The notes beneath the pieces were generated by a model that saw only the letters and a program-made list of their open reading frames with translations, was not told the DNA's origin and ran no database searches. The position numbers and the translations under genes are program-made. A DNA stretch of 64,000 nt, taken from positions 62,001 to 126,000 of the forward strand of contig JAURVB010012599.1 in assembly GCA_033002965.1 (NCBI GenBank), in the 5' to 3' direction. This DNA is from Piper betle (Eukaryota; Streptophyta; Magnoliopsida; Piperales; Piperaceae). This document shows, piece after piece, positions 1-12,600 of this stretch (within the stretch, counting starts at the first letter, position 1; every line of letters begins with the position of its first letter).

Positions 1-780
1 GCAATTTGTTGGTTCTTGTCACGTCTTTGATGGATATTATGATTATCTACAAATGGGGGGGGGCAGGATTGTGTAGTCAATCATTAGAGGTGTTATTGAG
101 ATTGGAGAACTAGGGAATGTATATTCTTTTTAGTGAAAGTATAAATATACTTTCTCTTTGAGAATTGATGAGAATCTATGACTGAATTAAATACACCTAT
201 TATTGACATAGGTGATAATCATATCCAAGGTTACCCTTTCGGTTCTCGGACTAGTCTCGAAAGGCCTAAAAAGCGTAATCTCGGAGAGATCCGGGAGAGT
301 TCTTAGAAATATTGAGATCTCAGAGATACTTAAGTAAAAATTATATAATATAATATATAATACCTGCCAATTATATGAACATTTAGCCCAAATTAACAAT
401 CAAATTAATTTTTTTATTCACAAATCATAATTAGATGATCCTTTAACCTAATGAAACCTCCAATTTTCATGTGTTTAATTATAATAGTTGCATATTTTTG
501 TCAATAAGTTCTATTTTAGTATAATTTGTGAAATTTACATAGATAAGCTATACAAATACCTTTGGGAGATACAAAAATATAAAGTGTCAAACTTAAATAT
601 ATATTATTAATAATTTCTGTAAATTACTTAAATTTAATTATCTAGAGAAGATTAACATCAAAAGTTCACATCGATCTACAAAAAACTTTACAATAAATGA
701 TTTATTAAAAATATTTATAACAAACATTTACAATTACATATAATTTTTTTAAAATAACATTTGTATAAAAGTATTTATTG
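1..780. other. AT-rich non-coding stretch
   Basis: No exon-like open frame, RNA gene or recognisable repeat boundary was seen. A G8 homopolymer lies at about 56-63. It may belong to an upstream QTRT1 intron, which is inference. Confidence 0.4.
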
Positions 781-923
781 TTGGTAAACAGCAAAGAGTT
801 TTTTTGAAAAACATGTTATATATATACATATATATATATGTATATATATATGCGGTGGGGGAGGGAGAGAGTAAGGCGGCGGCAGGGGAAGGGACAGGAT
901 TGGGTGGCGGTCGCCAGGGTTGT

Positions 924-967
924 GGTGGGGTGGGGAATATATATATATATATATTCCCCACCTCACC
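924..967. repeat. Long palindrome (hairpin/cruciform) with an AT core
   Basis: Positions 931-960 are a perfect palindrome of TGGGG and AATATAT..ATATT followed by CCCCA. It extends outward as GGTGGGG against CCTCACC with one mismatch, giving about 22 bp per arm. The surrounding 810-1060 is a purine-rich arm followed by a pyrimidine-rich arm, with further TA repeats at 818-852. The layout resembles the other (TA)n-associated elements in this window, but a complete element was not delimited. Confidence 0.7.
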
Positions 968-1130
968 CACCTGGCCCTCTCCCTTCCCCATGTCACCTCC
1001 CCTGCCACCCTTGTCTTCCCTTTCTCCCTCCCCCTTTACACCTCTTTGTCTCCCCTCATCCCCTTCTAAAGGTGTTTTGTCTCTAACACCTCTTGGGACT
1101 AGCGAGATTTTGCGAGATGGCAAACCTTAA

Positions 1131-3637
1131 TCATATGGGGAATTACTATAGAATTATATTCACTTATTATTGAAAAATATGAGAATCACGGGGTGAATTA
1201 CCTAATTTATTAAATTAGTAAGTAAAATTTATTAATAAAACATAATAGTAATAATTATCATTAAAATATGAAACTAATTATAAATAAAATTCGTTTTTAT
1301 GGAATTGTTTTTTTTAATGAGAAATTATAATTGAATCTGTTTATGTAAAAAAATTAGATAGTTTAATAAGTACCACATAGTATTTGCTTGCATTCACCTT
1401 GATTGATCTTACAAAAATAAAAATACTACGTTCAACTTGATTACAACTCCCCAAATAGTCACTCATCACCCAAATAAAAAAAAGGAAAAGGAAAAACCAA
1501 CCACCTTTACTAAGACTTAACATCTGACATCAAGTAGAGAAGCCGTATACTCCACCATCATAAAAACAACAAAAGTACAACATTATAAAGAGCATCTTTA
1601 GTAAAAAAAATTCTTATGAACCCCTTAAAATGTAAATATCTGATTCTTCTTTAATGCTTGTAGAAAAAATGTAAGATCTTAACTTGAAATGCAAGGTAGA
1701 AGTAAAACAACATTTAATATGCCCAATCTACTTGGCCAACCAAAAAAACTGTACAATTTAGTTTATGCAGAGCACAAAGGATAGCCTCTTGAGAATATCC
1801 TCAAATAATACAAGTGGCCTTTGAGTATCCAAAAACAATTAGATATCAATGTCACAGAAACCCAACTTTCACCTCTTTCCTACTCCGTCAAAGTCAGGCT
1901 ATGAAGCTTGAAATCTGCAAAAAACCTAAGAAAGCCAGAAAAAACAAATGCAAACGCTACAGAGAAAAGGAAACAAAGATTGTTCCTTCCTATGACTTCA
2001 AGTTCTATTCATGCCCAGCTGCTTTGCAGGTGATGAATCAGAATAGAACACAACTTTGTAATGAATCAGTAACCTTTCTTTGAGGTAGACCTTATAGAGA
2101 TGCATGCAATAACTACAGCCCAAAAACCAAAAGAAACCCAGCAAGTATGGCCGAATTTTAGCCTCATAAAATTATGCAGCTCCAGCAATTCTACATCTTT
2201 CCCTTCAAATGCAAAACATAAAAAACGTGCCTTATTACAGGCTTTTGTGTGGCATTTTCAAATCTCACCTATTGCAACATTATTCAAAACATCAAATGGC
2301 AAGCATATATCAACAGCTGAAAGAATGAGTAGGCACTCTTCGTTGAAACCATCCACATGAAATTACAAACCCTTAATCTTCTATGTATCCAAATACTTGA
2401 CCAGTGATTTGTAGAGAATTGATATCTACTGATATTATTGCTGCCCAATAAGCACATCATGTAAAGATGGTAGGTAACAATATAAGCTAGCATAATATAT
2501 GAGATAAACATATTGTCACAATCCAAGATAAAACATGTTCTTTAATCTAGCAGTTACAACAATACTTGTTTTTTCCTAAGCAAATTTAATGTGTTATATA
2601 CAAGTTGAACACCTGCTTAAACATATAAAGATAAAAGTATGAAATTTAAAGCACCAGATCTAAGTTTTCAACTGGACATTTATTAAATTGCTTTACTTAA
2701 TTAGCTTCAACAACATTCAATCATATTTATAAATAAAAAAACAGCACGTTTGCTGACCAGACACAGATTATCAGATCATGTTTACAGATAGCCTCGATTC
2801 AACTTTATCAAAGAAAACATAAAATTAAGAAGTTTGAAGAACAATTGTTTAACTATAGGGAAATAAGAAAAGTAGAAACTAAACACCTCTTCTTTTCCAA
2901 TGAAGAAAATTAAAGCTACGAAGTGACCGACTAGAGCAGCTAACTCAAGTGTTACTCTGACCAATCAAAATGAAATTGTAAAAAATCTCACAGCTGAAAC
3001 AAAAACACATGGCTAAATTTAGGATACATTACATGTAAAACACTATTAAGACATAAGAAAACTCCTGGCTAACTGATAATAAAATTAAAAGATTGACAAC
3101 TATGCTTAGATACCATGATTAAAATTAAGCAAATAGGCAATAAGAGATCAATACCAACCAGAGAGAGTCATGAAAAATGGACATTGTAAGAACTCACGTT
3201 TTCAAATCCATTTCAATATACTGTGAGCAGTTGAAACATCTCAGATTGCTGGCTGCTGCTACTTCAAGCATTGGCGGGATGGGTGGCAACAAAAATTAGA
3301 TTCTCTCTACAACCGAATGTTTGAACAACCCAAAATTAGATTCCACATGTCCTCTTTCCCCAGTGAATTTAATTCATCAATTTTCAATAACCACCCCCCA
3401 TGGTGTCTAGAATCAGGACAGACTAATTAATTGTTTGAATTTTTTAAGAAAGGACCCTAGTGTTGCGATTGGCGAAAAGAGGCATGCTTCTTCATTTTTA
3501 TCAAGGCCGCTCAATGTTTGTGAAACATGTAGTTGTTTTGGTCTCTGTTTGAACATCTGATGGCATCTTTCCCTTTACCATGTTCATGAATACTAATATA
3601 ATTATGCGTTCATTTTATCTTAATTTCGTGAATGCAG
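1131..3637. other. Gene-poor AT-rich stretch, probably intron or intergenic
   Basis: Only short, low-complexity frames are present, and no protein family was recognised. One weak exon-like frame on the - strand near 3197-3271 is discussed among the rejected items. The QTRT1 acceptor at 3637 implies that at least the right part is QTRT1 intron. Confidence 0.4.
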
Positions 3638-6600
3638 GGTGTGGGTTATCCACTTGATATTGTAGTTTGCAGTGCTCTGGGTGCTGACATGTATGATTGT
3701 GTATATCCCACTCGCACTGCTCGCTTTGGAACAGCTCTTGTACCGGAGGTACCAAATCATTTTATGATGATACAAAGGTGTTCTAACTTTTTTGTTAATG
3801 CTACTGATATCCTTTGTTCTTGGGTTTACCTATAGCGTTTCTTGAAATAGGAGTTGCCTGTACTAGCATTTTGTTGATCAAAATCTTTTTTTCTACAACC
3901 AAGGCTTTTTGTTTGCTAGCATTGTAGAATATGTAATTTCCACTTCTAGAGGCTAACTGGGATATAGCTGAGCAACTTTAATAAGCAATAAAAGATATGC
4001 AATTTACCCTTTCCTGCTACCTGCCCATTGATTGCTGGAGTGTACTCTCTTAAAGGTGCTAACATTAAATTGTGCAAGTGGTTATTCTTTTATGTTCCAT
4101 TTTTTGTTCAAGGCAAATGCATCTGTTTTAGCGTGTCTTAAATTCTTGTATGATTTTTTTGACTAATCATTTGAATCATGTGGCTCGACAAATAGGTATA
4201 TTTTTTATTTATATTTTGCTTCTCTGTAATTATTTCAATCAATAGGTATCCTTCCAGGCTATAGGAGTTTCTCATTATTTGGTTCAGGTCCAAACATATG
4301 CCTACGATTATTGAAGTGGTTTGAGAAGAACTTGTGAAACTTCTTTTTGACCGCCTAGATTAACATGAGTCATGAAAGTCTCGATCAAAACCAAAATAAA
4401 GGATTTGTTGTGGGATTTACCTCATCATATATTGCATCTTTTCTTTTCGACAATAGTACGATGATTGTATAAATCTAGATCAGACTTTTCGTTGTTGTAA
4501 GTTCAATTTATTATGATGGAATGTGCAATTCGTATTGATGGTGGATGGAAACGGGATTGACAGGAAAATAAAATAAGGAGAGAATTAGAAAATTGAGGAT
4601 AGAAAAAAGTGTAGGAAGGAGAAACCTGACAAATTGGGAGAGGTTAAAGAGATAGACCGACAATTCATAAAGAATTTTGGGAGGTTAGGAGATTGGAATC
4701 CACAAAAGCTTTATGATTTTCATTCATAAAAAACTTCTTTTACAATGATAAAAGACTCATATGTAGCCTACCAAAAATCCCAAATAAAAGTGTCGAAAAT
4801 TACAACAAAAATCTCTAAAATATAAAGATAGCATAAAACTCCCTACAAATAATCAAACTACCTAATTTATTAAACACCCATTAATAAAAACCAAATTTTA
4901 CTCTAATATGTCTTACAATCAAATAGCTTCTTCTCTTCCTCGCTGTTACTGCCGCTAGATTGGGGTTGCAAAAGGGTTGGCAGAATAGTACTAGGATCCA
5001 TGGCAAGGGCTGGTGATCATCGGCAGCAACAACTAGAGGGGTTGGGAAGGTTGCTGCTGATGTGAACAGGTGCCAAGACGGTCGCTTTACTTCAAACAGA
5101 ATCACAACTCTTTCCAGGAAAGAACTGGTTTTGTGATGGCTTGGCACTGGCAACTTCTGGCCTTGATTGAAGTGAACCTAGGATGTCTGCAAATTGAACA
5201 AATGACTCCTAATCTTGAAGGCTGGTTGAATCCTCTTATAGACTAAGGACGATGTTGCTCTCTCAGGTAATTGCAAAAATCAAGTGAGGATGACTATCCG
5301 GTCTTTGATATCAAATGTTGGCAAAGGGAAACAAGAGTTATAAGGAGAATAGAATTAGATAATTAAGGATAGAAAACAGGGTAGGAAGGAGATATCCAAC
5401 AAATTGGGAGAGCTTGGAAAGATAGACCGACAATTCACGAAGAACTTCGGGAGGTTGGGAGATAAAATATGGAATCCACTAAAGCTTCATGATTTTCATT
5501 CTTAAAAAATCTTTGATACCAAAATGATGGGGGACGAAAACAGGATTGATGGGAAAATAAAATAAAGAGAATAAAATTAAAAAAATTGAGGATAGAAAAG
5601 AGGGTAGGAAAAGGAAAAACCCAACACATGAGGAGAAGTTAGAGAGTCAGACCGACAATTCACGAAGTATTTTGGGAGGATACATGATAAAACTTGAAAT
5701 CCACCAAAGCTACATCATTTTATTCATCGAAAAACAACTTTTACAATGATGGAATATTCATAAATAGCCTACCAAATATCCTGTCACGGGGCTGATTCTA
5801 GGACCAAATTTTCGCCCTCAAAACCAGTCTTGTGCGGCGTATTCTCGACCCGAGAACACTAGCCTAACACCAAATATGCAATATGAAGCAAACACGGAAG
5901 CCTAACAACGCCAATACCAACCTGTGCTCGGCCAACCTCAACACCCCGAGGTTGCTGCCTTCAACCCTTCGCTCGATCACTGTGTATTGGTACCGCACCA
6001 AACACCGACACAGCACTTCTGGCTACCGACACGCCTTGCCGATAGGCTGTTCCAGAAGTCAAACAGCACTCCACACAGCACTGCCCGATCGCCCAGCCAG
6101 CAACACGCCCTGGGTTCGTGTCGTCTGCCCTTGCTCGTCTCAGCACCGGTCCCCGCAACTGGCTGCCTTGTAAACCTCGACCGCGACCTCGGATACAGAA
6201 GTTCCCTGCCTAAAACGACAGCCAACAAGCAAACCACAGATTACTAAGAAAACACTTCCCAACCTTATCTCATTCACCCGATCATAAGGATTTTACAAGC
6301 ACTCGAACTCTCCTCTCAAGCACTTGCCCGGCTCGTGGATAGCCCCCACAGCCTCGCCCCAATGTACCCACAAATACAATGGCGCACAAGAACTACTCCC
6401 CGAATAATCCTATCCCGATTGCCAACACCAGCAATCTAACAACGCGTACCTGGATTCCAGCAAGCCGATGGAGTTTTAGCGCTCACCACGAACACTGGCT
6501 GCAGCAACTCCATGCTTCTTTCTCACCAGCCGCACCACGCTGTTTTCTCACAAGAGAACACGCCTGGAATCTCAGGAACTCTCCTCCTCACCGGACTTGA

Positions 6601-9600
6601 TTCCACTCTTGATCCACTCCCACGTTTCTCCTTGATCTGGCCTCTCAATCTTTCGATCTCTCCTCAATCTCCTGATCTCCTAATCCCTAGATCTCTCGAG
6701 CAACCAATCCGGACTCGATCTCTCCTGATCCACCGACCTCCAGAGACTCGATCCTCGTCCGAGAGTCCTCCTCTCTGAGTTTCGACTCTGAACTCAAGAG
6801 TATTCTCCCCTCTTTCCAGCATAACCCCCGTGCACATATATGCACCACATCCTTCTGATTTCAGATAACTCCGGATATTTGCCAGCATCTCTATCCACAA
6901 AGATCTGCAATCCCCACCGTATCCAGCAACCTAGCAGCACACCACATCTAGGTTCTTCCCAACGGCCTTGTGGTAATCATCAGAAGTTTGTTGCAGCCTC
7001 CACGCCTGGATATGGATCATATCTTCCACCAAGATACACCCCCAACAATGTCCATGAATGTTTATCACAAACCCCTTGGCTGCACTGCTGGTCATCTCGT
7101 CGCGCCCACCGGCTCGACTCCAGCACCGTCCAGACATGGCTCAACCTCCTGCAGCAATTCACCGACCAACTGCCAGCAATGGTCCACCACCATCGCCCTG
7201 AACTAGCACCACCACTCGTGCATGCCCATGCACTATCGCGTCCACTAGCATTTGCTCGCGCGCGCGCATCTGCGCGCACACCCGCCCGTGCCCGCTCGCC
7301 CGAACAGCAGCGCCCGCCATCGCACGCCCACGCGCCAGCGCGCCCGCGCGCAGCAACGCGCTCACGCAGCAGCGCGCCTGTCGCTCGCGCGCACAACTGC
7401 GTGCTCACCCGCTACAGTGCTTGGTACTGCTCCAGAACATAGTACCGCAATTTTGCTCGGTACTAGCGACTGCTCGGCACCCTGTGCTGCATACTCGGCT
7501 CGGTAGCCTGCTCGGTCCACGGTTGCACCAGAACCTCACCCTGCCGACCCAAACAGCGATCAGCAACAACCTGAGGTTTCTTCCTGGACTCGGCCACATG
7601 CTCGATACACCAAATACCGACCCATGTGCCCACACCATTGCTGTAACTCGACGCCATGCTCCATAGCCATGCTCGATCACATAGCAGCTCGTGCAACTCG
7701 GTTTGCAACCTGCAACTCAACACGGGTTAGCCTCCGTATGTTGTTTCCACCACTCGGATAGCCACCGCTACCCCATCATGGACGCGGGACACCTAGGGAC
7801 AACACCCAAACCCTAGTTCCCGGCACGCCCATGAATCACGTCTGTGACATATCCCAAGTAAAAATGATGAATATTAGTTATAAACAATTCTCTAAAATAT
7901 AAAAATAGCATAACACTCCGTAAAAATTATCAAACTACTTATTTATTAAAGACTCATTAAAGAAAATGAAATCTTGCTCTAGTATGTCCTACATCTCATG
8001 TGGCTCTGCATTACATTTTATATCTGTGCAACAACTAAAAATATGGGTAATCTATATTTTAGTATCCTAAATGTATGTTGTTTTTGTTTTGGTTTAAGTT
8101 GTGGTTATAAAAATAAACATTACTTGGACAAAATTTTAGTTTATCGCATCTTCTGCATTGCCAAATGTCTCTGATGTGTGGGAACCTTATTTTGCACTAT
8201 GTGTTTGAAGAGGAGGCTGGGCATAGAAAGGGCATTTGACCATCAAAACTCTGCCATTTATAATTGTGTGGGTTCTAGTTTAACATTTATGTTGGACATT
8301 TTTGGGTGTTAGGTGGAATAAAGAAAAGCTGTTTTATAGTAGGCCAGTGGAGTTTGGATTTTCTAGTCATATTTGTCTATGATTTGATGTGGTATAACCA
8401 ATAGTTTATTAAATTTGTATTGACAATAATTAATCACTACCTATAGTGTTATTTAGAACTATTTCTATATCTACCACATGTAGCATTACACGTTAACTAT
8501 TATACTGCTGAGTGTTTCTGTTCTTTCAACTTATGGGGATCTTTATGTTGTGACTTCTAAAACATAGGGGGTGTTGAAACTCACACACACCAGAATGGCG
8601 AATGACACACGCCCTATTGATCCGACCTGTACATGTATGGTGAGTTGTGTTTTACTTTTTGTTTAGCGATGCTCAATTTAGTTTGACTTGCAATTGAGGT
8701 GCCATATTTGAATCTTTTTTATTAGGTCTGCAAGAAATATTCAAGAGCTTACCTTCATTCTCTAGTTACCAAAGATGCCATGGGATCTCAACTTCTTTCA
8801 TATCATAATCTCTCGTATATGATGAAGGTAAGATTGTGTTTAGATTTCTTCCATGTTAAAGTAAATATTAAACAATTTTCCTTTCTAATGGCTCAATATT
8901 TTGAGCCATTGATTAACCCTTTGAAGTACACCAACATGAACTCTTAAGCACCCAACAGCAATCGTGTGGGTGACGTTGTCACATTATCATAGAAGTATCC
9001 ATGGAGATTTCACTAATATGATTGCTTGCAGGTGGTTAAATGAATAGTTGCTTCTAGAATACTTTTCTGATAGATGAATTCCTTCTTAATTAAAGGATAA
9101 ATTCTATCCTATCATGAGGGGTGAGTATTCATTCGGATTATCAAGTTGATGCTCTAACAACAGAGGTCATAACAGAGCCAAATTGAATTGCTGGCGATAA
9201 ACGAATTTGGTTCAGTTGGGTAATTTGGTAACCGAGCATCATTATCATTTAAAAATGGGTTTTTTGGAAATTATTTACATAAATACTCGTATTTTGGGTA
9301 GGCCCCACGAAATTTGAATAGACAGTTTCTGTCACTGTCAAAGATTGCCTATTCCTCTTTTATTAAGAGGGTAAAGGTCGATCTAAAAGATATAGAAAAT
9401 ATAGATATGACAAGTACTGCATTTTTAGAAATAAAAGTTTAGAAACTCTGACAATGGCTTAACATGTTTGTGTGGAATGGGAACTTATCTTTTAGAGATT
9501 GCAAAATCACTCCCTAAGGATCTCTTTGGATAATGAGAAATAAGAAGAAAATGAAAAGTAGATTCTTGAGAAATAAAAAAAGAGAAACAGAAAAGAAATT

Positions 9601-12600
9601 AGTTTTCTCCTACATTTCCATTAGGTGTTTTATTAGAAGGAAAAGATAATCATTTTCCTAGATCCGTTTGGATGAGAAAAGAGAAATTTGTCATAAAATA
9701 TATTATACATATTAATTCATTATTCTGCAGTAAGTTACGAATAGCTTAAAAAGAATATCATACAGATTAACCACTATACATAAGAATTAGTTAGTTCATA
9801 ATGTCTTCATTAACAAGAGATTAACAGCACTCTGATAAAAAAACCACAGTGGACCAGGGCATGAATGCACAAAAAGATGCAAACTTTGTCTTCCCCCTTA
9901 TTTGGCTAAGTAGGGAGTGATTAGAGAGAAGAATAGATTTAGACGAATTCTATGCTGGGAGGAGGAATTTGGAGATATACAAGGGGCTGGTAAAGCAAAA
10001 ACCTAGGCCATAAAAAATTCATCTGATCATACTGCACTTGCAAGGACTAGATATTTGTTTGAGATGAAGCCTGAGGAGAGTATCTCTACTCACTTCCATG
10101 ATAGAGTGTACAGGAGAAAAAGAAGCTGTATTTGTTCACTCACTTTGCTGGCAGCGTGAAGGAGCGGTCGACGACCAATAAAGAGTTGGATCACTGACAA
10201 GAGAAAATGCGACAAAACAAAACAAGAGGGCATTTTCTAACGGGGGGCCGACGTGAAAGAAAAGTGTTTTCTTCCCCCAAAATCTTTCTTGCAAACCAAA
10301 CACTAGAAATTGCAAAAAAGTGCACTTTTATTTTTCTTATTCATTCAATCCGAACACACCCTACTTTCCACATGTTAAACCACTTTTACAGTCATTAGTA
10401 TTTGAACATTTCTTTTTCACAGCGTCAGGACAATGTCAGATCTACATTATTTTTATCTTGAGCAAATATCACTTAGCACTTTGGAATTAGTCAATTCTTC
10501 AATTACCCTATGGTGTAAGTCATCTCATTCCTCTGCTCCCCTTATTTTAGATAAATATTACTTAACCACGTTCAAAAGTAACACTATTAGACAGATTTGG
10601 TTAAGTAATGACATGACAGGCTTGTAACTGTTAATAGGAGCACATTGGAAAATAAAATTAATTAAAAAAATAAATTAAAATTAATTGAAATATAAAATAA
10701 AATAATATTATAAAACAAGTAATAAAATAAAATATATAGTAATTAAATAAAATTAAATTTTATTCTATTTAATTCTCTAACAAGGTTACTTTTTAATTTG
10801 TATGTGTGAAGAAATATTATTATTCTTTTCACTTATGGGTTAAAAATTAGATAACATATAGTAATCAAATAAAATATAATTTTTTATTATTTATTTCAAT
10901 TTTAATTTCAAATAAATATTTTTATTAAATTTTAATTAATTTTTTTTCTAATGTTGCATTGACACATCAACCATTAACCAGTTGCAAATCTGCTATGTCG
11001 TTTAACTGTATTTATCTAAATGTGTTAGTTTTAATTGATATTTTTTTCAAAGTAGTGGGGTTAAGTGATGAGAGTGATGAGTTGACATAATCCACGAGTG
11101 TGGAGTTTTTGAACATTCAAATTTTTATTTTGAATTTTAATGGAATCTACTTGAAATATGATTATTTATGTAAATAATTTTAATATTTTCTTCTCGCATA
11201 TGATGTGTAGTTATTTATCATGGGCATACACTTTAAATGTCATGTCCCTCCCATTTGCACTTGATAATTTTGATACGTGATATCATTTGTGCAACTTTCG
11301 AGCACACAAATCATGCGGAGTCATACTATGAACTTGTTAGGGATTAGATTGAATCTATAATTTTCACAATATATATATATATATATATACACACACATAC
11401 TTATTATATATACACACACTAATTTTGCATGAAGCCATTCTTGCCTAAATTCTAATCTGGGTCGTTCGATCATAAGGGTTGCCCAGATTTGATAAAAAAA
11501 ACCTATCCCTTTTCTATGTCATCGGCTAATAGGCCTTGTCAGATTTGGCCGCATCAGTAGTTTAAAGAAAAAATAATTTTTTGATGGCTGATTGATGGTT
11601 AGATCTTCGTCATCAGATTTGGCCACACAGCTGAACCTAGCTACCCCCGAGCTAGATCTAGCTGGTGGTTGGTCAAATCCAACTACGGGGTGGCAAAACT
11701 TGGCCACCCGTAGACTAGATCTAGCTCGGCAGGTGGCCAAATTCGGCTAACCATTGGCGTCGTCAAGGTGGGGGTGTGGTTTTTTGTTTTTTAATATTTT
11801 AATTTAAATAGGATAGATTTCAATTGTCCTTGCAATTTGACAGTTGAAAATTTTTCTGCCCTAGCTCACCCAAGCACCTTTTATAAAATTATATATATAA
11901 GTTGAGCATTCGGTCAGTCGTTGTTGAGTCGACCAAACCAAATTAACTCAATTTCATTCAGTAGATGGATATTGTAAACGAACTTGAAATGAATTACTCT
12001 TAAAACCAAATCAAACTAAACCAACATATTTCGGTTTATTTGGTTTGATAATCGAGTGACTGAATTATATCATTAGTTATAAAAACAAAAAATTATTTGA
12101 TTTTTTCATTAAAATTATATCATTATTTTAGTGAATATAACTATGTAATAATTAAAATTAAATGTATATGTTAGATTAAATAAATAAAATTTAATCATAT
12201 AAATTTGATAACTTCATGATAATTAACATTAAATATAGATTTAAGAATATTTTTCAAATCGGTTAATTTGGTTAATTCGGTTTGGTTCGGTTTCAAACTG
12301 AAATATCAATATACTTATCAATTTTTTTATGGCCATATCGAAAATTGAACAAAATTATTTTGGAACAAAATTACGGCCAATCTCATATATATATATATAT
12401 CAAAGATTTGAACAAATCCTGTCAACGGCAAAATCACACGTGGACATTGCCCTCTTTCCATTGGTTAAAACTACTTTTGGTTATCAAATTTCTAAACCTT
12501 TATTTTTAATAACATCAGTGTAGTGTCAGATCTATATTATTAGTTTGATTTATATTATGTATATCTTTTAAAGCAACCTTTACTCATGCAGTAAAAAGGG

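Noticed and set aside
1814..2360. Two consecutive + strand frames of 86-89 codons
   Set aside because: No family was recognised, there is no exon-border support and codon composition is AT-driven.
3197..3271. Minus-strand exon-like frame beginning MLEVAAASNLRCFNCSQ and ending at a GTGAGT donor
   Set aside because: It is short, has no acceptor, no recognised family and no following exon further left; chance cannot be excluded.
6840..7442. 200-codon open frame in the solo LTR in the QTRT1 intron
   Set aside because: It is Pro/Ala/Arg-rich low-complexity translation of GC-rich LTR sequence with overlapping frames on the other strand and no family match.
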